Positions 11,931-24,138 of a DNA stretch of 64,000 nt are shown in pieces. The DNA comes from Isoetes taiwanensis. Lineage: Eukaryota > Streptophyta > Lycopodiopsida > Isoetales > Isoetaceae. The stretch spans positions 3,671,871 through 3,735,870 of the forward strand of contig JAJEKV010000013.1 of assembly GCA_021234155.1 (NCBI GenBank), written 5' to 3'. Every line of letters starts with the position of its first letter. Position 1 is the stretch's first letter. Position numbers and translations under genes: made by a program. A model generated the notes under the pieces. The model saw only the letters and a list, made by a program, of their open reading frames with translations. It did not search any database and had not been told where the DNA came from.

Positions 11931-12420
11931 AATAATATAGAAAATGGGATCAATATCTTAGAATAGAAACATGCCACGCGTGATTAGTTGACACCAATAA
12001 GCTCCAGAGATCACGCCACGCGCGTATTCTATTTACGATACTAAACAATTAAATTCACACCAGGCGTGCTTTTAAATCAACGCAATTCGCACCTGGCGTG
12101 CTTTACACTGATTCGAAAGCACGCCTCGCGTGAATTAAATTGATTTAAAAGCACGACTATTATGCTTTGAATATTACAAACATAACATCTTACTGTAGTA
12201 AAATACCTTTTGTATAAAAACATCTTCTCCATTTCGTTTAAAGTGGCACTAATCTCTGCCAAATCTGTAGGTGAGGTACTGACACTTAAGAATCGGCACT
12301 TTCTATATGCATAGTGATTGTAAAACATTTGCTGACCTGTTTGTTCTGTCTGCCTAATCAGATAAAAGTTCGACACCAATATAGGGATTGGCGTATGTTT
12401 TAGTAAGTATTCGATTGGTC
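11931..12420. other. Non-coding spacer with a nested inverted repeat
   Basis: Short AT-rich stretch between the LINE 5' end and the next element. Its only clear structure is the foldback at 12,048-12,155. Confidence 0.5.
12048..12155. repeat. Nested inverted repeat (foldback)
   Basis: The outer arms gcgtgcttttaaatcaa (12,064-12,080) and ttgatttaaaagcacg (12,140-12,155) are complementary, and the inner arms aattcgcacctggcgtgcttt (12,084-12,104) and aaagcacgcctcgcgtgaatt (12,116-12,136) pair with a few mismatches. The motif ggcgtgcttt is thus present four times. This looks like a foldback or MITE remnant; no flanking duplication was seen. Confidence 0.6.
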
Positions 12421-12657
12421 TCGTCTTGCGGCAGAATTTTGATCGGTCATATCTCTCGCATCCGGTGTCAAATTTTCATGTGCTTGGACTTGTTGGAAAG
12501 CTGGTTCAGAGAGCTTTCCAACGGTGTATGATACATGCATGCTTGTCTTTGTTTCAGTGCTCAAATCTGCACTTTTCCGGGCTGTGTGCTAGGGTTTTTG
12601 TGGCAGCCGGTACACACCAGATATCCAAGAGTCGTCGCCCAAGTCATACCCCAAGTC

Positions 12658-14660
12658 ATGGCCACAGACACAGTCCCGTGTGTGGACCCACACTTGGTTG
12701 GTGAGCTACCTCAGACCACACCAACCCATCCTGGGAAGGCCCAAACACACCAACCACCGGTTGACCCCACGCAGGCAGAGCCCTCTGGGGAAGACCATGA
12801 AGCGGGGCCACCAAGGAAGAGGCCTCGGGCAGAGGGAGAGACGTCTTCCATGAAGAGGGAGGCCCGAGCCAAGGCCCAGTCGACCCGACAGGCGGGCCAC
12901 ACAGGCAATCCGCCAGTCGAACCTTGGAGCCGCATCCAGGCGAGGGTTGAGGCCAACGGTCTGCGCTTTGCGTGCCTCCCCACGAGGTGGAGAACATAAC
13001 ATCTCTGGATGTTGCGCAGCTGATTGGTGCCAAAAAGCATTTAATCACGAATTGGAGGATCGCTGCATTTAGGTGCATGATAGCATCCACTTGCTACAAT
13101 TTGTGACAACAATACCAAAGCAGGAGCTTGCAGATATGAGGGGTGTAGACACCGCGGTTGGCAGCTATGGAAGCCGGGACGCAGACAGAACCGGTGGAGC
13201 AGGAGTCGTGAACTCGCCCCGGATCCGTGCCGAGGTTGAGGAGGCTAAGGCCACGGCACGAGGAGCACAGGCCGCCCTCCTGTCAGAGGTTGCGGAGGCC
13301 GCCACTGTGAGACAAGGATTCCAGGCTGCTTTGGAAGCTAGCCAGGCAGAACTGAGCGCTCTTCGGAGTAAGGATTTAGCACGAGATCGGGAGCTACAGG
13401 AGCTTCGGGCGGCCGTTGCCCAGCAAGGCAAGGGCCTCCATGCCGAGGCACATGAGCAACTCCGCCATTGCACGCGGGAGATGGCAAGACATGACAACGT
13501 CCTGCAAGAGCTGAGCTCCAGACCGGAGAACGTAAAACCACGAAAGAAAGAACACACCAACCCCGCGAACCCACCAACCTACAGGACGTCAACCTGGAAC
13601 ACATGCTGCGGACACATCAGATCACGCCGGGCCGCCATCACCCCGGCGCCGGCCACAGCCCATGCCTCACCCACCTCAACCAACACCTGGTGCGGCCCCC
13701 GCCGAACTCCAGGAACAGAGACGCAGGAGCCGCAATGTGGTAGTGCGAGGCCTGACGGAGGAGTCGGGAGAACATCTCACTTCCCGACTCCAGACACAGA
13801 TCTTGGACCGGATGATGTTCCCAGCACCTGTGACCATTGGAAAGGCGAGTCGTCATCATGGAATAATTTAAGGGCTAAACTTCGCTATTTGGCGATTTTT
13901 TAGCACATTTTCAAAACAATTTGGCTAAAGTAAATGTAAAAAATTGGAAAAAAAATAATAATTTTAGCTTAACTTTTTTCGAGACTGCACCAAACCTGGA
14001 GCTCTTTAGCCAAAGGCTAGAAAGTAAGAGAGTGAAATTTTGTATTGTTTAGCCAAACCATAGAAACTTTCAGAATGAATTTCGGGCTAGTTTAGCCAAC
14101 ATCATTCTAGTTTATATGAAATATATGATTAGTAGTTTAGTCCTAGACATTGCTAGTTAGCATTATGTTAGAATGTATTCACAAAGAAAATGACTAAAAT
14201 AAGAGGAAACAATTGAAAAAAAGTATAGTAGTATGGCTTAATATTTTCTGTTGGCTCATAGAAATTTTTGGGACGATGTTTGGGTTAGTTTAGCTAAACG
14301 ATAGAAAGTATGAATGGAAAAATGTGTAGAGTTTAGCTAAACCATGGAAGGTTTTGGGATTAATATCGAGCAAGTTTAGCTAAAGTCATTCTGGCTAATA
14401 AGAAATATGCGAATAGTAATTTATTCCCTGGTCATGGAATTCAGCGCCCTGATCGCCCCCGGGTTGTCATCTTCACAGTTGAGAGCGTGCCAGAGCGGGT
14501 GGCCATCCTGCGTCAGGGCCGGAAGTTGAAGGGGACGGCTCTGTACGTTGATCGGGACTTGACCCCAGCACAGCAAGAGATCCGAAGGCGTGAGCTGGCC
14601 AAAGTCAGGGACTGCCGCAGACATGGAGGGGCAGCGGGGCTGGTCCGGGGAAGGATGCGG
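12658..14660 (+). pseudogene. ORF1 of the GC-rich LINE, interrupted
   Basis: Starts near the ATG at 12,658 (MATDTVPCVDPHLVGEL), with a Pro-rich basic N-terminal region (PPRKRPRAEGE). A frameshift near 12,980 moves the signal to another frame (HEVENITSLDVAQLIGAKKH). A long coiled coil follows at 13,220-13,490 (AEVEEAKATARGAQAALLSE and similar heptads), as in trimeric LINE ORF1 proteins. Next comes RRSRNVVVRGLTEES near 13,730-13,770, matching the RNxxIRGLPE start of ORF1 RNA-binding domains. The domain is cut by a 568 bp insertion at 13,865-14,432 and resumes with RPRVVIFTVESVPERVAILR and KGTALYVDRDLTPAQQEIRR, the C-terminal domain signature. Confidence 0.75.
13865..14432. mobile_element. 568 bp AT-rich insertion with TSD CATGGAAT (hAT-like MITE)
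   Basis: The octamer CATGGAAT occurs at 13,857-13,864 and again at 14,433-14,440, exactly bracketing AT-rich DNA inside GC-rich ORF1. Dropping the insert plus one octamer makes the flanking ORF1 frames contiguous. The ends show weak inverted similarity (left AGGGCTAAACTTCGCTATT, right complement AGGGAATAAATTACTATT). Inside, a block of about 140 bp rich in gtttagccaaac-type words is present twice in direct orientation (about 13,992-14,145 and 14,285-14,425). An 8 bp TSD with short subterminal repeats fits a non-autonomous hAT element. Confidence 0.75.
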
Positions 14661-14869
14661 GAATTCAGGCAGCCAAACAGGGATGCGGTGCACTCCGCCC
14701 CTCGAGTCCCCTCCGAGGGCCCCCATGAGCATCCACATCTTCCGCTCCCCCTGGGACCACCACTACCACCGGACTGAAGTGGCGATGCATGCCACTAAAT
14801 AGGGATCGTGCCTCGGCGTGGTATCCGGAATTGCCATGGCTTTCCATGGCGAAGGGGACGATCTCAATT

Positions 14870-15570
14870 CCGGTCGCCATGGACATGGACCTTATCTTCC
14901 TCATGGAAACATGGGAACATCTTTGGTCACAGGCTACCGATTTGCGGGGATACCGGCTACTATGTCTTCAATGAGTGCACCGAAAAAACGAGGACACGGG
15001 AGGAATTGCATGTTACTACCGCAGGCGACTTTGGCCCAATCGGTCTCCACATGCAAGGCGACGGGCACAACAGATGGTTTGTGGGTAATGCAGTGCGAAA
15101 CGGCGATGGCAGCCCTCTTTGTGGCGGCTTGCTACTTCCCACATGCCGAGAGCAACTTTTACCACACGCACTTGGATGTGGATTGGCAGGGAGCCCTATG
15201 TCGATCTATATGATGACATCTGGTTAGTCATGAACAATTGGGCAAGGTCATGTTGCTTGGAGATTTCAATGCGCCGCGCCTGGGCGTGAAAGCAGATCCC
15301 AAAATTCGCACCTCTAGGCGAGGATGTGTTGCAAATGGACCCCGCAGATGGTTTGGCCAAGGGCGCCGATGACGGCCGGAAGTAACACGGTATGGCCGGG
15401 CATTGCTGTTGGCCGGGCAAGATCTTTGACCTGGTCATTTGCAATGGTCGCACGCGGGGCGATCCTCCGGCCGCTTCACTTGTAGGCGGAGAAGGGAGCG
15501 GGCGGCACTAGTGTGGTGGATTACGTGCTAGCATATGAGCAATGCCTACACTTGATCACTCGCCTGGTGT
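14870..15570 (+). pseudogene. Endonuclease relic of the GC-rich LINE
   Basis: Scattered over several frames are motifs of the exonuclease-endonuclease-phosphatase fold: MDLIFLMETWEH (catalytic Glu region, about 14,883-14,918), GKVMLLGDFNAPRLG (GDFN box, about 15,241-15,285) and SVVDYVLAYEQCLHLIT near 15,515-15,560 (the S-xIDYVL box). Order and spacing suit a LINE endonuclease with many indels. It lies between ORF1 and the reverse transcriptase relic. Confidence 0.65.
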
Positions 15571-16039
15571 CGGGACGTGACGGGACGAGGAAGTAGACCA
15601 CCATCCCCGTTCTTTGCAGATAGATTGGCGGGGCCAACCGAGCACCCATTGCCCCAACACCCCATGTACCACGGTTGCGTCTGGACTATGATCATGCGGC
15701 GCTCTATGCGAGGATGCTTGAGCATGAGCTGCCGGGAGTGCTGCAACTCCCCACACTTCAACAAGAGGCGGCCCGGTGAACCAGCCTTCTTCTCGAGGGT
15801 AGGGGACAAATGCTTTGGGAGAGGCCGCCCCGACGATCCACAGGGGGCTGCAACCACCTTCCCTCGCAATCACTGGTTCGATGATCTAATGCCGGGAGTT
15901 GAAACGATGGCTCGCCAAGTCTTTGGACCCCCCACCATTCGCCTGCAGCCGTCCGTCAATACCGGCTCCTTCCTCAAGACCAAGAAAGCCAGGTACCTTC
16001 GCGAAGCACCAAAGAATGAGATGTTTGGTCTTCTAGACC

Positions 16040-17560
16040 GCCACCCTAGGGCCTTCTAGAGAAAGGTCTTAAGTAAGCCCCGCGACCCACACGGGAAATA
16101 TTACCCCGAGAACAATGGGTGAGATACTTGCGCACCGTGATGACCCAATGGGAATGGGCACCAAGACCCTGCATGGGCCTAGCTAATCGGTCACCGGCGA
16201 AGGGGATGTCATAATGGGCCTGCAACGCCGCTAATCCGAAGGCAAAGCAGATTTGGATGGTATGCGGCGAGCTTCTCAAGTGGGGCGGGCCCCCAATGGT
16301 GCCGGTTCACAAAGACTCTTCAACAGGGGCATTGCAAGAAGGCTTCCCCAAGACTGGACTACCGTAGAGTTGTGCCCATATACAAAGCGAGGGGACCCCC
16401 ATAGCCCGACCAACTATCGCCATTATGGTGATTAAATCTTTGCCAAGTTGCTTGCCGGGATTCTTGAGCGCGATTGACACTTTGGGCGAGGATGGAGAAG
16501 TAAGGGCTCTCTCGCGCGAGGTGCTTCCGCCCGGCATTCTATTATTGACCATATCTTCACTCTGCGAACACTCATAGAGTGGAGGTGGCTCGATCTTATA
16601 AGTATTTGGGCATTGAGTTTTCTACTACCACACTTTGGGATGCATCCATCGGGTTACGTGGTCCTTGCATTTTGGAAAGCCCTCAGATGCAATGCAAAAC
16701 TCTTGATCACAAGGCGTATGCAGATGCATGGGGTCACCAGCACACTTGTTGAGGGCCTTGGTTGAACTGGTCCTCCTCTATGGGGGAAGTGTGGGGGCCG
16801 GTGATATCTCTCACCACTTGGAACGATCTAGAGCAGTGCATGTAAGGCCTTCTTGGCGAGGCACCGGAGTGAAATCCACGGTCCCATATCGATCTTGCTC
16901 CAGGAGACAAGGCTTCCTTCCATTACGAGGGGGCTGCGTTTGGAATGTCACATTATTTACTTCCGGAAGGTGGTGGCTATGGATGAAGCCCGGCTGCCCA
17001 ACCTTGCTTTTGGCAGAGCCTCTTTGGAAAGACAAGCAAGCCCAGTGGTTCTCGCTATGGAATGTGCGGGCAATATGATGTGGACCAAAGTGCATACACC
17101 GAAGGAACGCTGCCTTGAAGCAAGATTTGGATGCTTGCTTCATGGCCAAGCTTTGGGATCAGAGAGGCCCTGGTCACATGTCAAGGTGGCAAATTATCGA
17201 CAACAGGGTTAATCCCATGCTCACGAGGGGCCCACACCACTCTACTGCGCACCCATCTACCCATGAAAAAGCGCGGGGTGATTGCTTCCATTCGCCGACA
17301 GTGCACACCACTCCGCATTGAGGCGGGGAGATGGATCGGGGAGCAGCGTGAGGGCAGAGTCCATTAGTGCTATCAGCGGAGCCATTGAGGATGAAAGTCA
17401 CGCCCTCGAGGCCTGTCCGTGCACGAGCATATCCGGGGCTCGGTATGCTCGGTTAGTTGTGCCCCATCGGGCCTTGCATGAGCTCTTGAGCACGACCTCT
17501 GTAGGCTTGTTGGGATTGTACCTCCGGGATGTAATGGATACGCGGACTTCGGTTATGCCC
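16040..17560 (+). pseudogene. Reverse transcriptase relic of the GC-rich LINE
   Basis: Recognisable pieces, in shifting frames, are LPQDWTTVELCPYTKRGDP and SPTNYRHYGD (16,345-16,435; the WK-vvPIyKKGDPxxPsNYRPI box), IFAKLLAGILERD just after, YKYLGIEFSTTTLWD (about 16,598-16,640; thumb), and LLRALVELVLLYGGSV (about 16,740-16,795; the family's vLLYGsEvWg box). The catalytic YADD box was not found and is probably lost. The copy cannot encode an active enzyme. Confidence 0.65.
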
Positions 17561-17628
17561 CCGGTCCGACATTAACCTCAAATTGCATACTTGTGATTAT
17601 ATATATAATCATGCAAGATGTCAAAGAT

Positions 17629-17782
17629 CCTTATTGCTACTAAGTTTTTCCCCGAAAACCCTTGTCAGGGGGTTTTTAATTTTGGTAGTAATCGCTGCTT
17701 TGCTCTCTCTTTGTACTTGGGTCCCATAGGCCAGTTGGTCTCCGTGGACGATAAAATCATATTCTATTCTATTCTATTCTAT
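17629..17782 (+). repeat. Structured 3' terminus with (ATTCT)n tail, copy 1
   Basis: The end of the GC-rich LINE folds as nested hairpins: outer arms TTGCTACTA / TGGTAGTAA, inner arms AAAACCC / GGGTTTT. These are followed by the block GGTCCCATAGGCC-TTGGTCTC-GTGGACGATAAAA and then repeats of attct at about 17,757-17,781. The same layout recurs at 33,965-34,136. Confidence 0.75.
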
Positions 17783-19480
17783 GCCTCAATAGAATGTTGC
17801 CCATCAATAATGACGAAGTTAACTTCATCTAATATATCCTCAGCGTTCGACCATGCAATAGGCTTCTTTATGTTCAAATCCCAAGGTAACACGCCTGCAG
17901 TCATTTAGGCATTTGACGATTACTAATCATGGTCTATACAATCTCCATAGCATGAGCTGGGTCGTAATGTCTGCTGATGTAAATGGAGTTTGGTGAACGG
18001 ATGAGGTGCTTTACATGGATCTGAAATGTTGTCTTAACACTAGAGTTGTCAGGCAATGGACCAAAAATAGTGCATTTGTACTGCTCACTTTAAAATTCAT
18101 ATAAATCAATGGCTCAAAATTCAATAAAACCCTTCCTAAAAGTTCATATATGGCAGTCATATTTCATTTGAAAAATATATAAAAATCTATCTACCTCTAT
18201 TCTTGGAAGTTATGCTTAGGGGAATCCAAGGGAGTCATGCCAAGACTGCCTTATATTTACATAAGATAAAACTGTTTTAATGAAATGTTTTTTTTTTTTT
18301 TAAGAGTACAACACAAAAACTGCACCTCAATCCAAGGTATGAGAAGGAAGATAGGGTTCATTGAACATGACAGGGTTAGAACTGTTTTCAGTCTTCTGTG
18401 GACCAATAATTATTTTAACATGAAATTAGAGATCTATATTACCAAGGAAGGCTTGCATCCATAAAAAAAAAGATAGCTCATCATGAAAGATGATTGATAT
18501 GCACTATTATCATAACCTACAATACTTCTGGCAGTAAACACAGTAATAAGTTTATGATAGCAAGAGAAAAGTAGGTTTCTTTGTGTTTTTTGCAATATAT
18601 GACATTAAGAACCTCTATGCACATGTATTATTATATGTGACTTGAAAAAGAGTGTTATCTTGATTAAATGATTCAAATTTTGACAAGTCTAAGTATTGAC
18701 CATTAATAGTCCATGGATATTTATATTTAAATTTTGCAACTACTATGTCACTTTCACATCAAATCTGAGATCTATGTTGCCAATGAAGCCTTGCATTCAT
18801 AAAAACTATAGCATTTCCTAAAAGATGAACTAAATGTACAATTAGCATACTTAAACTCCAATATCGTGTAATAACAAACACAACTAAATGTAGAGAATGC
18901 ATGATTAACTGCTACATATAGAGAGATAAAATTATAATCTACGTAGATATAAGTGTAGTGCATAGCGTGCATCTTTTATTACCCTTTCAAAGATGATATA
19001 CAAGTTTTATTAAATCATATTAGATTTATTTTTGTCCTGAATTCTATATAAGAGATTCTTTAGTCAACATTGAAATGATTATAACTTATGAATGCTTCAA
19101 AAAAATGTCCAACTATAGCTCTTAGAGTCAACAACTTATGACCACAAGAATTAGGCCAAAAAGGTATAATAGTAAGAGAGAAATAATTCATACCCTCAAA
19201 TAGCTCTTTTGAGCAAAATTATAGCGATCATATATAATAATGAAAAAACTTGGGAACATACAAATCAATATATTTTATCATAAAAAATCAGTTGCTTTTG
19301 ATTTTAGCAAGGTTTGAACCCCTTTGTGCTAGAAAATATGAAGAATGCAGTTCTGGACTAGTACGAAAACTGCTAATTTGTATGAGGTTTGGACAATTAC
19401 CACAAGATATGGGTGAATCCATTAGTCGTGAAATTCTTCTAGATCATAAAGAATCAAGTGAAAATTCAAAAGGTGGTGGT
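17783..19480. other. AT-rich non-coding stretch
   Basis: No gene or repeat family recognised. A poly(T) run at 18,289-18,301 may be a relic of a retroposed A-tail on the minus strand, but the flanking sequence does not identify an element. Confidence 0.5.
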
Positions 19481-20087
19481 AGTGTTTGGGGTCTGGGTTC
19501 GGGAACTCCTGCAAGACAGCCTTGCTGTGAGGACCCGTGGATCAAACAGGAGAATCCGGTAGCTGTGTCACGCGGGATTTGCAAAAGAAACTAAGGAAGG
19601 GAAAAGAGACAAACAACAAAAACAAAAAGAACAATGTAGAACACAATGAAGAGAACAAAACTCTTTGATATCAATTTTGATACATGAGCTTTCGCAATCG
19701 AGAGAAGGCAGAAGTGAGATAAGACCAAAAACTCACCTAACCCATGAAGGCTAGCTCTACTCATATATATAGTACAATGGCCTTTGGCCCAACATAGATA
19801 CTCTGTCAGATCTCGGTGCCGACTCCTAGAAGGAGGCCTGATTTGCAGGAATGCTGGCGGTGCCTCTTGAGGTGCCTGAAGTCACGCTGATGCTGACGCT
19901 GGTGGTGACGGCCCGTCACTTGTCTGTCCTCGACCTCTTCGTGCCCGTGGCCTTCGTGGTCTGCTGCTTGGCTGGCGGCTTAGGCTTCTGCGGGGCCTTT
20001 GACGTCTGACCTGACTGTGGATCCTTGGCCTTGACCTGGTCCGTCGTGTGCATGAATAGTCCTGTATTCGGACGTACAGGACTAACA
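19481..20087 (-). mobile_element. Possible LTR fragment (copia-like), uncertain
   Basis: Read on the minus strand, the segment begins TGTTAGTCCTGTACG and contains a small perfect hairpin (AGTCCTGTA at 20,058-20,066 pairing with TACAGGACT at 20,075-20,083), a GC-rich body, a TATA-like tatatatag near 19,767 and a region resembling an LTR R segment. The TG start and hairpin are compatible with an LTR, but no partner LTR, primer-binding site or TSD was found. Confidence 0.3.
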
Positions 20088-20112
20088 AGTAGATTGCAAA
20101 ATGGAGAAATTC

Positions 20113-20164
20113 CTCTCTAGATATATGGGTTTAAGTGGCTCTCTAGATATATGGGTTTAAGTGG
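20113..20164. repeat. Exact 26 bp tandem duplication
   Basis: The unit ctctctagatatatgggttt plus aagtgg is present twice without mismatch (20,113-20,138 and 20,139-20,164). Confidence 0.9.
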
Positions 20165-22179
20165 CAGAGATACGATGGACAAATTCTGGTCCATGGACCA
20201 CAAATGGTCCAGTGGACAACTCTAGCATTAAGAGCACATGGATAATGGTCAGGGCACTTATTTAGCTTGTTCATGGCCTCTAGCTGCGCCACCCTGTCCT
20301 GTTCATTCTCAACTAGAAGCTTTCAAGTCAGCTAATTGTGACGAGCCTGCCGAGTTGACCTTCTTGGCAACTCGGGATCTTGTCAGAACGTAAGGCTAGA
20401 TTTGTGTTGGTGTGAATTTAGGTGAGAATTAAATCTTCCTCTTGCATAGTTGAAATTACACCCTCAAAACTCAATGAGCAAATACTTGAGATCTCAATAT
20501 AATCACATAACATTAACATCCAAAGAAATCCATATTCTCAATAGTTACAACATCCTCAAGTCTAGAAGCTTCTCGCTCATCCATGAGCCACAACTGCACT
20601 GGTGCCATCACCTTGCTCTTTCACTGCACATGCACTCACTGGCATTAGTCCTCGTGATGAAGTGGGGATCCGTGGCTACCATTGCATGCATGGAAATACT
20701 CTGGAAATTTTAGATAAGCACAAACACAGACGGAAAATCCTACATGAGTACTGTGCCAAGACAACAACAACATAATCCAATGAAATACCAAACATGAACA
20801 TCAGAAGCAAAGAACATAGCTAAAATACCAAACCATCATGACACATAGCTCCTGGACAATGGGAAGCTCAGCCAGCCTACATGTAGGCCCTGTTAGCAGA
20901 GAAATGCCCAGCCAGTTCACATTCCGAGCCCCATTGGCGGAGTTGGTGGGGTGAATCTCATATGGCATACCCTTCCTAGCCCACGTCTGGCGCTGGAGGA
21001 CCACTTACCATGGAGTTACGAGAGTTGGGAAGCTACGCCCAGCATCACAGAGTACAAGAACGCCATAGAGAATCACAGATGAACATGAGCATGCCGGAGC
21101 AACCTAGGCCACCGAACCTAGAAGGCCGACCCCGAAGGTTCCAAGAGACATCAAAGTACCATGCAAAGACCAAGACATATGAACTTCATTAGATGTTTAC
21201 TATACATAGGTGCCTAGATTTTACCCTTTGCCGAAGTTGCCCATACTCGTGTGAATGACTTACTGATGAAGATCATGCTAACAATTCAGACATGTCGAAG
21301 AAGTCACAGGCCTTGTGCCATACTAATGTAGGTTCAATATTTATGCACTTCATTGAGCAATAGCAATACTAATACTCTCCCATCTGCAAAGCTTACCATC
21401 CAAAGCCCATTTCCCCTATAAGGGATGCAACTCCACATTAGCTCTGTCAGATCCGATAACCAATAATAACTTACCATACTTCTTACATGTAATTCTCTTG
21501 CCAATTCATCCAATACCATGCAGGTGGTCTGTCATGATTTTTTTGATTGGGGTGGATAAAAATAGCTAGGTGCTGATGCAGACTCTTTATTAAGCTGGTT
21601 CTTACCAAGGTGTATATATCAAATGAGTACATGGACGTGGTGCTAACCTAAGGGGACATCTTCAGCTAACTGGCCTTCTTTTGTCACCATTGAATAATTT
21701 TGTAACTAAATTGTGTGGAAGTAAAATGACTTGCACGCTCTGCATGCTTCAGATATGATCATGTCACATTAGATTTATACTGCATTGTTACTGCATTGAT
21801 GCAGTAGTTTTAGCTAAGGTGGTGCATTATCATCTGCATCATTGCTCATGTTTAAGACATATAATATATTCACAATGTCATATTCTATATGCCAACAAAA
21901 ATACGAAGCCAGCTTCCATGCGACAGATATCCACCTTCAAAGGAGCTTGCATTGTGATTTTAATAACATTTATCTGAATGTTTCTGCTATTTCTAATGTT
22001 TGATAGATTGGTCTATTTTGACAGATAACAGGATCTGCCTTGACAGAAGCATTTGAAATATTTTCTTATCGGTGTAATTTATCTACTCAGAGCACAATTG
22101 ATATTGGGCTACCGGGATAATAGCAACATGTGCGAAGACCTTGAGTAACAGTTCTAATATATGTAATCTTTCTGATCAA

Positions 22180-22432
22180 GACATTGTCTCTTTAGTGCAA
22201 TGCAAGAACATAGTGTCAAGCCAAATCATATCACCGACATCAGTGCACTGCAAAATTTGCATTATATGTTTGAGAAAGTTCTTGTGAAATCGTCTTATGG
22301 AATAGTTATTGCCATAACAAGAATGGGAATAGCAACATAAATGTCTTTTTGGTGCAATGCAGGACTCGCCTTTGCCAGCTGTATATATATATATATGTTG
22401 TAAATTGCACGTTATATGTTTGAGACTTAGTA
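22180..22432. repeat. Imperfect direct repeat of about 95 bp, two copies
   Basis: Copies at about 22,180-22,276 and 22,338-22,432 share gtgcaatgcaag-, aaatttgcattatatgtttgaga- and related words, with the second copy carrying a (TA)n expansion in its middle. Confidence 0.5.
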
Positions 22433-23369
22433 CATTTATGGCCACACAAAATACATTCTTGGGTCTACCTTGAAAATAGTTAAATGTATTTGTTGGAGAT
22501 TATTTTATGTATGTTGAACGTGGGAACATTATAGTTAAGTGTCCATAGAGTCCTGATTTAATGCCTTCACAAAAGTTTTGTTGCTTTTAAAAATCAAAGA
22601 GCATATTCCCTATTTTGCCACTACAAGCCGAAGTAGAGGGCTCATTTTTTGCCTTGCCAACTTGAAAATACAGGTGTTGGCCTATGCTACGACAACATGC
22701 TTGGAATTTACAGATATTTGATAGATAGATGTTTACAAATCTACTATCATTTTCCTTCCACATAATCCATTTCGGCATTTGTTATTGTAGCTTTTGGGTG
22801 GTCCTTGCAGATACATGCATTTACAAGGAACAATAGGAAAGGGGCAAAGATACACCAAGGATTTGGCTAGGCCATATAGCTCCGTTGCATCTCTTAATTG
22901 TGCTCCTGTGCTCCTGTTGTGCAGCAAAAATTTCATTATGAAGGTATGACAAGTTTTCAAGGGAATGCGGGAACAAATGCTTTGAAATACATGATGCATC
23001 TCAAGGTCTGTTTCTTAAAGAGTAGAGATCCAATATTTTCTTTGTGGTTTGTTTGTTTCTACAAAAAACGGACCCCCTCGATTACAGAACACGGCTTGGA
23101 GGGCTTCTAGTGTTCCTCATTGTAGCCAAAACGACCCCCTTTCCATCCAAACCTTGTGCTCTAGGAAATAGCACAAAGTTATAAAAATGTCTCAGAAATG
23201 TTTGTTCCGGCCTCTCTGGCACTCTCCAATCATCTCCAATGCCAACCAGGAAATATTCTTTTCTTTGACTAAGCCAAACAGGGCTTGCCATTTCGATCCA
23301 TGAGATTTGTGTTTATCCAAACAACATCTTTACTATTACTATTATTTATTTGCCACTTACCTAACATCT

Positions 23370-23512
23370 AACATATGAAACTCTACAATGTTTTTTGGCA
23401 TGGCCACCTAGCTTGCATTCCTTAATGAAGCATATGGCTTCACATATGAAACTCTACAAATGTTTTTTGGCATCGCCACCCAACTTGCATTCCCAAACGA
23501 ATCATATGGCTT
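23370..23512. repeat. Imperfect tandem duplication of about 72 bp
   Basis: Both copies run from acatatgaaactctacaa through tgttttttggcat-gccacc to catatggcttc (23,370-23,440 and 23,441-23,512), differing at a handful of positions. Confidence 0.8.
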
Positions 23513-23570
23513 CAATATTGTATAATGTTGAAAGCATGTCTATATTAAATGTTTTTTGCCTTTTTCGACC

Positions 23571-23987
23571 TTTAAACATTTCCAATTCACAAAAATTTCC
23601 CAATAGCGGTCGGACATCTCCACTTGCTACCTCCATAATCTATGTTAATGTACACCTAGAAATGTGGTGTTTTGTCGATCATTTGAAGTAGATCCTAATC
23701 ATGTTATAGGATATGTGCTCATTGTCATGCATCTATTTGGACATCTCCACTTTCCAGTTCACAAAAAATTTCCACAATTTCCACACTTGCCACTTTTTTC
23801 CAGTTTCTATTTGGACCTTTAAATGTTTTCAGTTCACGATAAATCCTCAATAGCAGTGGGACATCTCCACTTGCTACCTCCGTAATCTATGTTAATGTAC
23901 ACCTAGAAATGTGGTGTTTTCGTAGATTTGTTGAAGTATATTGTTATTATGCTATAAGATATGTGCTCATTGCAGGCATCTATTTGG
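23571..23987. repeat. Direct repeat of about 170 bp, spaced by about 75 bp
   Basis: Copies at 23,571-23,745 and 23,816-23,987 share long identical blocks such as gacatctccacttgctacct and atctatgttaatgtacacct. Divergence is moderate, pointing to an old local duplication. Confidence 0.75.
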
Positions 23988-24138
23988 GTGCATGCACGTG
24001 AAAAAACACTCGGTATCTTCCAACACTGGGTATCGATCGTCTTATTTAACCAACCACGGTCCTGTTTGAAACAAAAAAAATACACGAGATTTCTGTGGAC
24101 TTAACAAATTTTTTAGTGAGTGTCATGTTAAAGCCACA

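Larger units (their letters stand above)
12421..17782 (+). mobile_element. GC-rich, decayed non-LTR retrotransposon (second LINE type)
   Basis: A plus-strand element that stands out by its high GC content. Order: an ORF1 with coiled coil and RNA-binding part (12,658-14,660, split by an insertion), endonuclease relics (14,870-15,570), reverse transcriptase relics (16,040-17,560) and a structured 3' end with an (ATTCT)n tail at 17,629-17,782. Every coding part carries frameshifts and stops, so it is long dead. The pentamer tail rather than poly(A), and the ORF1 type, separate it from the L1 at 3-12 kb. I would place it among CR1/L2/RTE-like or alga-type LINEs but cannot name the clade. Confidence 0.75.
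20165..24138. other. Non-coding stretch with several direct repeats
   Basis: No reading frame shows a recognisable domain. Three imperfect direct duplications are listed separately (22,180-22,432; 23,370-23,512; 23,571-23,987). A short (TA)n run occurs at 22,381-22,397. Confidence 0.5.

Noticed and set aside
3126-12000. TSD of the first LINE
   Set aside because: The flank left of the poly(T) (ggatctgtattgtca) has only a partial resemblance near 12,260 and no convincing match, so no TSD is claimed.
13165-13604. Long minus-strand frames opposite ORF1 of the GC-rich LINE
   Set aside because: They are antisense shadows produced by GC-rich codons of the coiled-coil coding region.
17640-17690. 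Rho-independent terminator-like hairpin followed by T run
   Set aside because: The context is a plant LINE 3' end; the same structure recurs in copy 2 and is better explained as RNA structure of the retroelement.
20450-20713. 87-codon plus-strand frame as a small gene
   Set aside because: No recognisable motif, atypical composition and no supporting neighbours.
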